64,000 nt of DNA from ZC4RG25 sp023428365. GTDB lineage: Bacteria; Pseudomonadota; Alphaproteobacteria; Rhizobiales; Hyphomicrobiaceae. The notes below the pieces were generated by a model. That model ran no database searches, was not told where the DNA came from, and was given only the letters and a program-made list of their open reading frames with translations. The position numbers and the translations under genes are program-made. Where the stretch lies: assembly GCA_050283925.1 (NCBI GenBank), contig JBNOAI010000005.1, forward strand, positions 186,001 through 250,000, given 5' to 3'. Each line of letters begins with the position of its first letter. Within the stretch, counting starts at the first letter, position 1. This document shows positions 42,369 to 53,442 of the stretch, in pieces.

Positions 42369-43510
42369 GCATGGACATGGCCCGCGAACGTCCCCAGCAG
42401 AGCAGCGGCCCGCGGCATGTCCAGCATGATCTCCTGCTTGCTTCGCTTCCCCATGCCGTTCTCGCGCTGGCTGAGGATGATCGCGTCGTCTACGCGAACC
42501 CCGCTGCCGAACAGTTCTTCTCCGCTAGCCAGGCAATGCTGAAGCGCCATCAGCTCAGCGATCTGGTGACGTTCGGCTGTCCTTTGACGAGCCTGGTCGA
42601 GCAGGTCCGGCGAACCGGCGCATCGGTCAACGAATACGGCGTCGAGGTAACCAGTCCGCGTGTCGATGGCGTGAAACTGGTCGATGTGCACAGCGGGCCG
42701 CTACCCGAACAACCGGCTATCGTTCTGCTGATGCTTCAGCAACGCTCTATGGCGCAGATGATCGAGCGCCAGCTCACGCACCGGGCGGCAGCGCGATCCG
42801 TATCGGGCATGGCCGCGGTTCTGGCGCACGAAATCAAGAACCCGCTGTCCGGGATTCGTGGCGCCGCTCAGTTGATCGAGCCGGCACTGAGTGATGCCGA
42901 CCGGGCCTTGGCGCAGCTGATCTGCAAGGAAACCGATCGCATCCGCAATCTGGTCGATCGCATGGAGGTGTTCGGCGACGAGCGTCCGATCGCCAAGGAG
43001 CCGGTCAACATCCACGACGTCCTCGACCATGTGCGCCGCATCGCAGAACCGGGCTTCGCGAGCGGCATCAAGATTATCGAGCGCTATGATCCGTCGCTGC
43101 CACCGGTGCCCGCCAACCGCGACAAGCTCGTGCAGGCGTTCCTGAACCTCGTGAAGAACAGCGTCGAGGCCGTCCATGAAGGCAACGAGCCCGGCCGCGT
43201 GGTGCTGACGACGGCGTTCCGTCCGGGCGTCAGGCTATCGGTTCCAGGCAGCAGCGCGCGCGTCAGCCTGCCATTGATGATCGAAGTCGAAGACAATGGT
43301 CCCGGCGTGCCCGATCATCTGAAGCCGCATCTGTTCGATGCGTTCGTCACCACCAAGCGGACCGGCTCGGGTCTTGGCTTGGCCCTGGTCGCCAAGATCA
43401 TCGGCGATCACGGCGGCATCATCGAATGCGAATCCGAGCCCAAGAAGACCATCTTCCGCGTCCTCCTGCCGATGCAGGACATCCGTCTCCCGAACAGGTC
43501 AGAAGGTTAG
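42365..43510 (+). CDS. ntrB: Nitrogen regulation sensor histidine kinase NtrB
   Basis: 381 residues, cytoplasmic. A PAS domain (about 25-110) is followed by the HisKA dimerisation helix with phosphorylated H155 in LAHEIKNPLSGIRGAAQL and the ATPase domain (NLVKNSVEAV N-box, DNGPGVPDH, GSGLGLALVAKII). NtrB phosphorylates NtrC under nitrogen limitation and, with PII, dephosphorylates it when nitrogen is plentiful. It is translationally coupled to dusB and lies 3 bases before ntrC. Confidence 0.95.
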   Translation: MSMDMARERPQQSSGPRHVQHDLLLASLPHAVLALAEDDRVVYANPAAEQFFSASQAMLKRHQLSDLVTFGCPLTSLVEQVRRTGASVNEYGVEVTSPRVDGVKLVDVHSGPLPEQPAIVLLMLQQRSMAQMIERQLTHRAAARSVSGMAAVLAHEIKNPLSGIRGAAQLIEPALSDADRALAQLICKETDRIRNLVDRMEVFGDERPIAKEPVNIHDVLDHVRRIAEPGFASGIKIIERYDPSLPPVPANRDKLVQAFLNLVKNSVEAVHEGNEPGRVVLTTAFRPGVRLSVPGSSARVSLPLMIEVEDNGPGVPDHLKPHLFDAFVTTKRTGSGLGLALVAKIIGDHGGIIECESEPKKTIFRVLLPMQDIRLPNRSEG

Positions 43511-43513
43511 CTC

Positions 43514-44959
<1,446 letters not shown>

Positions 44960-45325
44960 GCTATACGCACGCTCCCCAGGCGCGGCTCGCTCTTCCTTTT
45001 GTCTCCGCAACCGAGGTCTCGGTGAAGTCTACGCTTCGCCGAAGTCGACGGTGCGCTCGGGTTTATCGCGCCGCTGCATCCACAGGCACCGAGCGGGATC
45101 GTTCCTTTTCGGCTTCGTCGGGGGAGTTCAACTTGACATGGGATGCCCCCTCTAGGTATCGATGTTCATGTCGCGAAAATGTCACAGTTAGGCGCTTTTG
45201 TGTGTTCACTGCGCGCCACCGTGCATTCGATCGTGTGACCCGAGTACGACGCGGTGCGTTGACGTAACAGGGCGACCAGCGGAGCAGACCAACCGCTCGC
45301 GACAGTTCGAGGAGAGACTGCATTT
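44960..45325. other. Intergenic region between ntrC and ntrY
   Basis: 366 bases without a supported gene. It holds a candidate promoter for ntrYX (45133-45162) and the GAGGAGAG ribosome site of ntrY near 45309. A short ACCGAG-GT-CTCGGT hairpin lies about 50 bases after ntrC, without a T-run. I see no sigma-54 promoter. Confidence 0.5.
45133..45162 (+). promoter_or_regulatory. Candidate housekeeping promoter of ntrYX
   Basis: TTGACA (45133-45138) is a perfect -35 hexamer; an 18-base spacer leads to TATCGA (45157-45162), a weak -10. It would start transcription about 155 bases before ntrY, fitting the independent expression of ntrYX seen in other alphaproteobacteria. Confidence 0.4.
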
Positions 45326-47599
45326 ATGGTGGCTGCTGATCCCACTCCGGACACGGATGGCACCCTCGACGAGGACCGGCTGCCGTTCCCCGAGGCCAAC
45401 CGCCTGGGATTCTGGATTGGACTGGTGATCGTCGTTCTGTCGATCGTCTCCGGTCTGGCCACCTATTTCATTCTGACCGGCCTGACCCCGATCGTGCCTC
45501 GCGACGAGATCGTGGTCGTGGTGCTGTTTACGAATGTTCTGCTGATCGTGGCGATGATCGCCGTGATCGCATGGCAGGCGGTTGGACTGGCGCGCGCATG
45601 GCGAGCGCGTGTCGCCGGCGCCCGGCTGCATGTGCGGATCGTTCTGCTGTTCAGCATCATCGCGGCTCTGCCGGCGATTCTGCTCGCGGTCGCGGCAACG
45701 ACAACCTTCTCTCGTTCGCTGGATGGATGGTTTTCGACCCGGACCCGCGAAATTGTCGAAAGCTCTCTCGACGTCGCCAATGCCTATCTCGAAGAGCACG
45801 GGCAGGTGATCCGCACCGACATCGTCAACATGGCCAAGGACCTGGACGATGCCGCGGGTGAACTGCGCGACAACCCGGAGCAGCTCCGTGGTCAGCTCAT
45901 CGCGCAGGCCGGACTACGCGACTTGCCTGCCGCTTATGTCATTGATCGACAAGGCAAGCCGATTGTCACCGCAGTTGAAGACGACCGGCTGCCGTACATC
46001 GCGCCTCCCGCCACCGTTATTGAACAGGCGGAGGCCGGTCATGTGCCGCTGCTGATGCCTACGAACAGTTATCGCGTCGCGGCCGTCACGAAGCTCGCGG
46101 ATTATCCCGGCTCATATCTGTACGTGATCCGCGGTGTCAGCCCGAAAGTCATGGGCCATTTGCGGCGCACTCAGGCCGGTGTTGCCGAATACGAAGAGCT
46201 GCGCAGCCGTCGCGGTGGCCTCAAGTTCGCGCACGGCTTGATGTACACGATGATTTCGCTGACCGCGCTGTTGGCGGCAATTTGGGTCGGCTTGTGGTTC
46301 GCGGGCCGGTTCGTCGCGCCGATCCGGAGATTGATCGCGGGTGCTCAGCAAGTGTCGCGCGGCGACCTGAACGTGACGTTGCCGATCCGCCGCGGCGAAG
46401 GCGACCTGCGGCGCCTGTCGCAGACCTTCAATACGATGACCACCGAACTCAAGACGCAACGCGATGCGCTGGTCACGGCAAACGAGCAGTTGATCGAGAG
46501 ACGGCGCTTCATGGAGGCGGTGCTCTCCGGTGTGACCGCAGGCGTGCTCGGTCTCGACGGGGCGAACAGGATTACGCTTGCCAATCGATCCGCTGAGAAA
46601 CTGCTCGGTATCAGCGCCGATGACCTTGTCGGTCAGCACCTGGAAATCGCCGTTCCGGAATTCGGCCCATTGCTGACACATGCCGAGGACCAGGGAAGCC
46701 GCCACCGCGGACAGCAGCAGATCAAGCTCGCCAACAATGGCGATGAACGCACCTTCGCCGTGCGCGTCACGCGCGAGGCCGAAAGCGACGAAGAGCAGGG
46801 CACCGTCGTGACGTTCGACGACATCAGTGAACTGGTCTCCGCGCAGCGCACGTCGGCATGGGCGGACGTCGCGCGCCGCATTGCCCACGAGATCAAGAAC
46901 CCTTTGACACCGATCATTCTCTCGGCAGAGAGGATTCGCCGCAAATATGGCAAAGTCATCATCGAAGACCGGGAGACTTTCGACAAACTGACGGCGACCA
47001 TCGAGCGCCAGGCCGGCGACATTAAAACCATGGTCGACGAGTTTGCTTCATTTGCCCGCGTACCCAAGCCCGTGATGGAAGCCGGCGATCTGCGCGATGC
47101 TGTGCAGGAGCCTGTCATCCTCTTCCGAGAGAGCCACCCGAACGTGAGCTACGATCTGAAGTTGCCGGAAGAACCGCTCCTCGGATTGTTCGATCGCCGC
47201 CTCATTACCCAGGCTCTCACCAATCTGGTCAAAAACGCCACGGAAGCCGTCCAGACCGCTGCGGAGAATGCTGCGCCAGACTGGTCGGGACACATCGAAG
47301 CCAGCGTACGCAGCATCGATGGCCGTTTCGTCATCGAGATCATCGATAACGGGATTGGTTTACCGAAGCAGAATCGCTCGCGGCTGTTCGAGCCCTACGT
47401 CACGACGAAGGGGCACAAGGGGACCGGACTGGGCCTTGCCATCGTGCAGAAGATCGTCGAGCAGCACGAAGGGGTGCTCGAGGCGACCGATGCTCCGCTG
47501 GCGCCAGGACGAACGTCCGGCGCTCTGGTTCGCATAACCATTCCGATCCGCAACGAGTCCAACAGCAAATCCGATTTGACGTCCGTGGCAGCTGAGTAG
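45326..47599 (+). CDS. ntrY: Sensor histidine kinase NtrY
   Basis: 757 residues. Three N-terminal membrane helices (about 29-52, 61-88, 103-126), a periplasmic sensor region (about 130-300), a fourth helix (305-328), HAMP (328-380), PAS (395-505) and a HisKA/ATPase kinase core with H521 in AHEIKNPLTPIILSAERI, the N-box NLVKNATEAV and GTGLGLAIVQKI. NtrY pairs with NtrX and has been linked to nitrogen and redox/oxygen signals in rhizobia and Brucella. ntrX follows after 52 bases. Confidence 0.95.
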   Translation: MVAADPTPDTDGTLDEDRLPFPEANRLGFWIGLVIVVLSIVSGLATYFILTGLTPIVPRDEIVVVVLFTNVLLIVAMIAVIAWQAVGLARAWRARVAGARLHVRIVLLFSIIAALPAILLAVAATTTFSRSLDGWFSTRTREIVESSLDVANAYLEEHGQVIRTDIVNMAKDLDDAAGELRDNPEQLRGQLIAQAGLRDLPAAYVIDRQGKPIVTAVEDDRLPYIAPPATVIEQAEAGHVPLLMPTNSYRVAAVTKLADYPGSYLYVIRGVSPKVMGHLRRTQAGVAEYEELRSRRGGLKFAHGLMYTMISLTALLAAIWVGLWFAGRFVAPIRRLIAGAQQVSRGDLNVTLPIRRGEGDLRRLSQTFNTMTTELKTQRDALVTANEQLIERRRFMEAVLSGVTAGVLGLDGANRITLANRSAEKLLGISADDLVGQHLEIAVPEFGPLLTHAEDQGSRHRGQQQIKLANNGDERTFAVRVTREAESDEEQGTVVTFDDISELVSAQRTSAWADVARRIAHEIKNPLTPIILSAERIRRKYGKVIIEDRETFDKLTATIERQAGDIKTMVDEFASFARVPKPVMEAGDLRDAVQEPVILFRESHPNVSYDLKLPEEPLLGLFDRRLITQALTNLVKNATEAVQTAAENAAPDWSGHIEASVRSIDGRFVIEIIDNGIGLPKQNRSRLFEPYVTTKGHKGTGLGLAIVQKIVEQHEGVLEATDAPLAPGRTSGALVRITIPIRNESNSKSDLTSVAAE

Positions 47600-47651
47600 G
47601 CACATGTTCCGTCCGCAGCATGCCAATCTCCAAGAAGGCAAGGAGTGACCG

Positions 47652-49049
47652 ATGGCTACCGATATCCTGGTTGTCGATGATGAAGCCGATATCCGTGAGC
47701 TCGTTTCCGGCATTCTGGAAGACGAGGGCCATCGCTGCCGGTTGGCGCGCGATAGCGACGAGGCGCTGCGGGCCATCGAGGACCGGCGGCCTCATCTCGT
47801 TATTCTCGATATCTGGCTGCAAGGCAGCAGGCTCGACGGCCTAGAGGTGCTGTCGATCATCAAGAAGGTTCACCCGGACCTGCCAGTGGTCATCATCTCC
47901 GGCCACGGCAACATCGAGACGGCCGTCACCGCCATCCGCCGCGGCGCCTACGACTACATCGAGAAGCCGTTCAAGGCCGACCGGCTCCTGCTGGTCACGA
48001 TGCGCGCGCTGGAAGCGTCCAATCTGCGCCGCGAGGTCAAGCAGCTCAAAGAGCGTTCGACCCAGAGCTCTGAAATGATCGGACGCTCGACGTCGATCAA
48101 CCAATTGCGCTCACAGCTCGACCGCGTTGCGCCGACCAACAGCCGTGTGTTGATCCGTGGCTCATCTGGCGCCGGCAAGGAGCTGGCGGCACGCGTGCTG
48201 CATGACAAGTCGCATCGCGCGGACGGGCCGTTCGTCGTGCTCAATGCGGCTGCCATGGTGCCCGAGCGTGTCGAAGAGGAAATGTTCGGCACCGAAGAGC
48301 GAACCGGGGGACCGCGCAAGGTCGGCGCGCTCGAAGAAGCGCACGGCGGCACGCTTTACATCGACGAAGTCGGCGACATGCCGCTTGAAACGCAGGGCAA
48401 AGTGCTCCGCGTTCTTGTCGAGCAGAAGTTCCTGCGGATCGGCGGCAGTCAGAAGGTGGCGGTCGACGTCCGTATCATCTCATCGACCGGCCGCGACCTT
48501 GAGCGCGAGATGAGCGAAGGACGGTTCCGCGAGGATCTCTATCATCGTCTCAACGTCGTGCCGCTGCGAGTGCCTGGGCTCGCAGAGCGCCGCGAGGACA
48601 TCCCCGAGCTGGTCAACTACTTCGTGCAGCAGATCTCGCAAACCTCTGGCTTGGCGCCACGCCGTATCGGCGAGGACGCCATCGCGGTGCTGCAGGCGCA
48701 CGACTGGCCCGGCAACGTCCGCGAGCTGCGCAACAACATCGAACGCCTGATGATCCTGTCCGGCGGCGAGCCCGACGCCATGATCACGGCCGACATGCTG
48801 CCGGACGAGATCGGGTCGAACGTCCCTCTGCCGGTGAATGGTGGGGCCGAGCACCTGATGTCGCTACCGTTGCGAGAGGCCCGCGAAATCTTCGAGCGCG
48901 AGTATCTTTTAGCTCAAATCAACCGTTTCGGCGGGAACATCTCGCGTACCGCCGAATTCGTTGGTATGGAGCGCTCCGCCCTGCACCGCAAACTCCGCGC
49001 GCTGGGCGTCAGCTCCGAGCACCGCTCCGGAACTGTCGGGCAAGTCTGA
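47652..49049 (+). CDS. ntrX: Response regulator NtrX, lacking the sigma-54 GAFTGA motif
   Basis: 465 residues. Receiver domain with D53 in LVILDIWLQG; AAA+ domain with Walker A RGSSGAGKE (169-177) and Walker B GGTLYIDEVGDM; C-terminal Fis-type helix-turn-helix (GNISRTAEFVGMERSALHRKL). Between MFGTE and EEAHGG, where NtrC has GAFTGA, this protein reads ERTGGPRKVG. The sigma-54-contacting loop is therefore absent, so NtrX probably regulates sigma-70-type promoters directly, as proposed for other alphaproteobacterial NtrX proteins. Confidence 0.95.
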   Translation: MATDILVVDDEADIRELVSGILEDEGHRCRLARDSDEALRAIEDRRPHLVILDIWLQGSRLDGLEVLSIIKKVHPDLPVVIISGHGNIETAVTAIRRGAYDYIEKPFKADRLLLVTMRALEASNLRREVKQLKERSTQSSEMIGRSTSINQLRSQLDRVAPTNSRVLIRGSSGAGKELAARVLHDKSHRADGPFVVLNAAAMVPERVEEEMFGTEERTGGPRKVGALEEAHGGTLYIDEVGDMPLETQGKVLRVLVEQKFLRIGGSQKVAVDVRIISSTGRDLEREMSEGRFREDLYHRLNVVPLRVPGLAERREDIPELVNYFVQQISQTSGLAPRRIGEDAIAVLQAHDWPGNVRELRNNIERLMILSGGEPDAMITADMLPDEIGSNVPLPVNGGAEHLMSLPLREAREIFEREYLLAQINRFGGNISRTAEFVGMERSALHRKLRALGVSSEHRSGTVGQV

Positions 49050-49147
49050 GGCTGAAACGTCGATTTGATCTGCAACTTTGAAAAGCCAGCTATGTGTCCG
49101 GTAATCGGCCGCGCGCTGCTGGTTTCCCGCAGCAAGGCCACACTGCG

Positions 49148-50524
49148 ATGAAGGTCATCATCTGCGGGGCAGGGCAGGTCGGCCTCGGTATAGCCGAACG
49201 GCTTGCGGCCGAAGGTAACGACGTTTCCATCATAGACATCAACCCGGAACTGGTGGAGCGCGCGAACGACGCGCTTGAAGTCCGCGCCACTGTCGGTAAT
49301 GGCGCGCATCCCGACGTCCTGGAACGAGCGGGCGCCCGCGACGCCGACATGCTGATCGCGGTCACGTTGTCCGATGAAGTCAACATGGTGGCCTGCCAGG
49401 TCGCACACACCCTGTTCGACGTGCCGACAAAGATCGCCCGCATCCGCGCGCAGACCTACTTCGCGAAAGAGAAGGCGTCGCTGTTTTCGCGCAAGAGCTT
49501 CCCGATCGACCTCATCATCTCACCGGAGATCGAGGTCGGGGATATGGTGCTGCGCCGGCTGCAGCTTCCGGGTGCATTCGAGACGCTGACCTTCGGCGAC
49601 GGCCGTGTGCTCGCATTGGGCATCGCCTGCGGCGAGGACTGTCCGGTCGTCAATACGCCGATCCGGCAGCTCAGCGAACTCTTTCCCGACCTGCCGGCGG
49701 TGATCGTCGCCGTGGTGCGCAAAGGAACGCTGTTCGTCCCTGACACCGAACAGGAGCTTGAGGTCGGTGACGATGCCTATGTCGTTTTACCGGCGGATCA
49801 GGTGACACGGACGCTGAAGATCTTCGGCCACGAAGAGCGTCTGGCCCGCCGCGTCGTAATCGCCGGCGGCGGCAATATCGGTCTCTACGTGGCGCGCGCG
49901 ATTGAAGCACGCGAGAATCTGGTCCGGGCCAAGGTCATCGAAGCCAATCGCACACGTGCCGTCGAGATTTCCGAAGAGCTGACCCGTACGGTCGTCCTGC
50001 ATGGCAGTGCGCTGTCGGAGGAACTGCTGCTGGAAGCCGAGATTTCCTCGGCGGACACCATGGTGGCGCTGACCAATGATGATCAGGTCAATATTCTGGC
50101 CTCAGTTCTCGCCAAGCATCTGGGCTGCAAGCGCAGCCTGTGCCTGCTCAACGGTGGCGGCTATACGGCGATGGTGCGCGAATTCGGGATCGACGCCCAG
50201 ATCAATCCACGCGCCACGACTGTATCGCGCATCCTCCAGTTCGTTCGTCGCGGCCGTATTCGGGCCGTCCACTCGATTCACAACGGCGCCGGCGAGTTGA
50301 TCGAAGCCGAGGCGCTGGAAACGGCCCCGATCGTCGGTAAGAACATCAAGGAGCTCGACCTGGGGGAGGGCGTTCGCATCGGCAGCATCGTCCGCGACGG
50401 CGAGATCATCGTCCCGACCGGGACAACGGAAATCGAGCCCAAGGATCGCGTCATTCTGTTCGTGCAGTCTGATCAGGTCCGTCAGGTGGAACAAATGTTC
50501 CGCGTTAGCCCTGACTATTTTTAA
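49148..50524 (+). CDS. trkA: Trk potassium uptake regulatory protein TrkA
   Basis: 458 residues with two RCK halves: NAD-binding GAGQVGLGIAERL near the N-terminus and GGGNIGLYVARAIE in the middle, each followed by an RCK-C ligand domain. TrkA sits on the cytoplasmic side of the TrkH/TrkG channel and gates potassium uptake. ATG 49148 starts just before the first Rossmann loop; an earlier in-frame start at 49094 would add 18 residues. The trkH gene is not in the window. Placement after ntrX and before hfq is typical of Hyphomicrobiales. Confidence 0.95.
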   Translation: MKVIICGAGQVGLGIAERLAAEGNDVSIIDINPELVERANDALEVRATVGNGAHPDVLERAGARDADMLIAVTLSDEVNMVACQVAHTLFDVPTKIARIRAQTYFAKEKASLFSRKSFPIDLIISPEIEVGDMVLRRLQLPGAFETLTFGDGRVLALGIACGEDCPVVNTPIRQLSELFPDLPAVIVAVVRKGTLFVPDTEQELEVGDDAYVVLPADQVTRTLKIFGHEERLARRVVIAGGGNIGLYVARAIEARENLVRAKVIEANRTRAVEISEELTRTVVLHGSALSEELLLEAEISSADTMVALTNDDQVNILASVLAKHLGCKRSLCLLNGGGYTAMVREFGIDAQINPRATTVSRILQFVRRGRIRAVHSIHNGAGELIEAEALETAPIVGKNIKELDLGEGVRIGSIVRDGEIIVPTGTTEIEPKDRVILFVQSDQVRQVEQMFRVSPDYF

Positions 50525-50706
50525 GGCACACTACCCCGGAACCTGAGCCGATCGCCGCAGTTGCCGTCTCATCAGCGAGAATACGCGATTGCCGCTCGGT
50601 TTTCGCGACATCAACTGCTGCGTACCGCGCATAGATCGGATAAGATGCTCAGGGGTGGTCGGAGCGCCACCTTGACAACAAAACAGACAAAAAATGGATA
50701 AGAAGA

Positions 50707-50967
50707 ATGGCTGAGCGACCCCAGAGTCTTCAAGACACCTTCCTGAACCACGTTCGCAAGAACAAGACACCGTTGACCATCTTCCTTGTCAACGGCGTCA
50801 AGCTTCAGGGCATCGTCACATGGTTCGACAACTTTTGTGTCCTCCTCCGTCGGGATGGGCACTCGCAACTCGTCTATAAGCACGCCATATCCACGATCAT
50901 GCCGGGCCAGCCCGTTCATCTGATGGATCAAGATCCTGCTGAGACGCCATCGGCTGGAGCCGCATAA
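50707..50967 (+). CDS. hfq: RNA chaperone Hfq
   Basis: 86 residues. The Sm1 motif (TIFLVNGVKLQGIVTWFDNF) and Sm2 motif (YKHAISTIMP) are intact, with the N-terminal QDTFLNHVRK helix. Hfq hexamers pair small RNAs with mRNAs. The C-terminal tail is short (about 18 residues), usual in alphaproteobacteria. The 182-base upstream gap from trkA suggests its own promoter. hflX follows 114 bases downstream. Confidence 0.97.
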   Translation: MAERPQSLQDTFLNHVRKNKTPLTIFLVNGVKLQGIVTWFDNFCVLLRRDGHSQLVYKHAISTIMPGQPVHLMDQDPAETPSAGAA

Positions 50968-51081
50968 CCACAGCGATCTCCCATAGGCTCACACGCCGAT
51001 GGCAGAGCACGCGTTGAATGACAATAATCACCCTCTGGCGTTTCCTGATCGCCATAGGGTTCACAGGCAAGACCGACGCGT

Positions 51082-52464
51082 TTGAGTGAGCGAGCAAAAA
51101 CAGCAGATAGCGGGTCTGGCCAACGGACTGCCCGAGCGATCGTGCTTGTGCCGGTCCTCACCCGTAGTGGGCAGCCGCGCGGACCGCGCGCTGGCTCTGT
51201 TGCGGACAATCACATGCATTCGCCGCAGGACCGGCTGGCCGAAACGGCGGGACTTGCCTCGGCTATCGACCTCGACGTCCGGACGAAGCTGCTGGTATCG
51301 CTGCCGCGGCTGAACCCGAGTACGCTCTTCGGATCGGGCAAGGTCGAGGAGTTGAAGCAACTCGTTGCCGAGCATGAGGCCGAGCTGGTGATCATCGATC
51401 ACGCCGTCTCGCCCATCCAGCAGCGGAATCTCGAGAAGGCCTGGAATACGAAGGTGCTCGATCGCACCGGCTTGATTCTGGAAATCTTCGGCCAGCGCGC
51501 CCGCACCCGTGAGGGCCGCCTGCAGGTCGAGCTGGCGCATCTGACCTACCAGCGCAGCCGGCTGGTTCGCAGCTGGACCCATCTTGAGCGCCAGCGCGGC
51601 GGCTATGGCTTCCTCGGCGGCCCCGGCGAAACGCAGATCGAAACCGACCGCCGCCTGATTCAGGAACGCATCGACGCCATCCGCAAGGAGCTGGACGTCG
51701 TCGTGCGGACCCGTGACCTGCATCGTCGCGGGCGGCGGCGCGTGCCTTATCCGCTGGTGGCGATCGTCGGCTATACCAACGCCGGAAAATCAACGCTCTT
51801 CAATCGCATGACCGGGGCCGATGTGCTCGCCATGGATCAGGTGTTCGCGACGCTCGATCCGACCATGCGCGAGCTGCGGCTCGACAGTGGCCGGCGCATC
51901 ATTCTGTCCGATACGGTCGGCTTCATCTCGGACCTGCCGACGTCACTGATCGCGGCGTTCCGTGCGACGCTGGAAGAAGTGATCGAGGCCGACCTCATCC
52001 TCCATGTGCGCGATATCAGCCACGCGGAGACTGCCGCCCAGCGCGCGGATGTCGAAGCGGTTCTGACAGATCTCGGCATCGACACGGAGCACGCCGATAG
52101 CCGCATTCTCGAAGTCTGGAACAAGTCCGATCTGCTTGATGCCAATCAGATCGAACAGCTCCAGCACGCCGCCAATCGCGCAGACAGCCATCCGCTTCTG
52201 GTTTCGGCCATCACGGGAGACGGATTGGACGACCTGCGCCGCAGTATCGACGCGCGACTTGGACGGGCTGACGAGATCATCACGATCAGCGTTCCGGCCA
52301 CTGCAGGCGGACTTCTGGCCTGGCTGCACGAGAACACCGAGATACTGGAGCGCGAGACATCCGATAGCGGAGAAACGCGATGCCGGGTGCGGATTGAGGC
52401 TGCCAAGAAGGGCAGGCTCGCCGGTCGCCTGCGCCGCGAAGGCATCGAGCACGCTCTGATATAG
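51082..52464 (+). CDS. hflX: Ribosome-associated GTPase HflX
   Basis: 460 residues. An N-terminal HflX domain with the glycine-rich linker (RGGYGFLGGPGETQIETDRR, 172-191) is followed by a GTPase domain with G1 GYTNAGKST (230-238), G3 DTVGF and G4 NKSD. HflX splits stalled or hibernating ribosomes under stress. The frame opens with TTG at 51082 and no ATG is near; GTG 51142 is an alternative. The pair hfq-hflX is conserved. It converges on mazG with an 18-base gap. Confidence 0.93.
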   Translation: MSERAKTADSGSGQRTARAIVLVPVLTRSGQPRGPRAGSVADNHMHSPQDRLAETAGLASAIDLDVRTKLLVSLPRLNPSTLFGSGKVEELKQLVAEHEAELVIIDHAVSPIQQRNLEKAWNTKVLDRTGLILEIFGQRARTREGRLQVELAHLTYQRSRLVRSWTHLERQRGGYGFLGGPGETQIETDRRLIQERIDAIRKELDVVVRTRDLHRRGRRRVPYPLVAIVGYTNAGKSTLFNRMTGADVLAMDQVFATLDPTMRELRLDSGRRIILSDTVGFISDLPTSLIAAFRATLEEVIEADLILHVRDISHAETAAQRADVEAVLTDLGIDTEHADSRILEVWNKSDLLDANQIEQLQHAANRADSHPLLVSAITGDGLDDLRRSIDARLGRADEIITISVPATAGGLLAWLHENTEILERETSDSGETRCRVRIEAAKKGRLAGRLRREGIEHALI

Positions 52465-52482
52465 CGACCCGGGCGCGTCAGC

Positions 52483-53319
52483 TCACTCCGGTTCGCGCTC
52501 GCGCAGCTTGGCCTCGTCCCACAGCGCATCCATTTCTTCGAGCGTCGACTGTTCGGGCGTCCGGCCCTCGGCCGCCAGCGATTGCTCGATGTGCCGAAAG
52601 CGGCGTGTAAATTTGTCGTTGGCGCCGCGTAGCGCTGTCTCCGGATCTATCTCGAGATGCCGGGCCACATTCGCGACCACGAACAATAGGTCGCCGAACT
52701 CCTCTACAACCTTCGGATCGACACCGCCTGACGTCTGCTGCTCAGCCAGGGCCGTCTCCAGCTCCGTCAGCTCTTCCTGGAGTTTCGACAGGACCGGAGT
52801 CAGGCTGGGCCAGTCAAACCCAACCCGCGCAGCCTTGTTCTGCAGCTTGATCGCGCGGGTCAGCGCGGGAAGCGCCAGCGGCACATCGTCGAGAAGGCTC
52901 TTCTGTGGTTCGTCCCGACCAAGCGCTGCTTTCTCAGCGGCCTTGATGCGATCCCAGAAGCCCTTGGTCACGCCAGCGGCGCGGGTCGCTTCGTCTCCGA
53001 AGACGTGCGGATGCCGGCGGATCATCTTGGCTGTCACCGCATGCACGACGTCGCCGAAGTCGAACTCCTGCTGCTCTTCGGCGATGCGGGAGTGATAGAC
53101 GACCTGCAGCAGGAGATCGCCTAGCTCGTCGCGCAGCTCGTCGAGATCGCCGCGCGCGATGGCATCCGCCACCTCGTAGGCTTCCTCCACGGTGTAAGGC
53201 ACGATGGTCTCGAAGGTCTGTTCGAGATCCCACGGGCAGCCGGTCACGGGTGTACGCAATCGCCGCATGATGTCGATCAGCGCGGCGATGTCGCGGGATG
53301 GCGTCGGCGTATCGGTCAT
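52483..53319 (-). CDS. mazG: Nucleoside triphosphate pyrophosphohydrolase MazG
   Basis: 278 residues with two tandem MazG domains: the first contains GCPWDLEQTF, YTVEEAYEVADAI and ELGDLLLQVVYHS, the second EEFGDLLFVVANVARHL. The paired EExxE-ExxD helices bind magnesium and hydrolyse (d)NTPs to monophosphates, which cleans the nucleotide pool of non-canonical NTPs. ATG 53319 is used; the longer frame opens with a TTG. Length matches E. coli-type MazG. Confidence 0.95.
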   Translation of the reverse strand: MTDTPTPSRDIAALIDIMRRLRTPVTGCPWDLEQTFETIVPYTVEEAYEVADAIARGDLDELRDELGDLLLQVVYHSRIAEEQQEFDFGDVVHAVTAKMIRRHPHVFGDEATRAAGVTKGFWDRIKAAEKAALGRDEPQKSLLDDVPLALPALTRAIKLQNKAARVGFDWPSLTPVLSKLQEELTELETALAEQQTSGGVDPKVVEEFGDLLFVVANVARHLEIDPETALRGANDKFTRRFRHIEQSLAAEGRTPEQSTLEEMDALWDEAKLREREPE

Positions 53320-53397
53320 GCTCTCGCTTCGGGGCAACTATGGCTCAGGAGGCATGACTAGCACATCGTGCCGGCGTTGCGGGGAGATGAACCCGCG

Positions 53398-53434
53398 CAA
53401 AACTGTCCCGGCCTCATTGATGCGAGGCCGGGAC
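53398..53434 (-). terminator. Intrinsic terminator of the Q-rich secreted protein gene
   Basis: On the minus strand GTCCCGGCCTC (53434-53424) pairs with GAGGCCGGGAC (53415-53405), an 11-base perfect stem with an 8-base loop, followed by AGTTTTG. It lies 8 bases after the stop at 53443 and before mazG. Confidence 0.85.
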
Positions 53435-53442
53435 GCGTTCTC

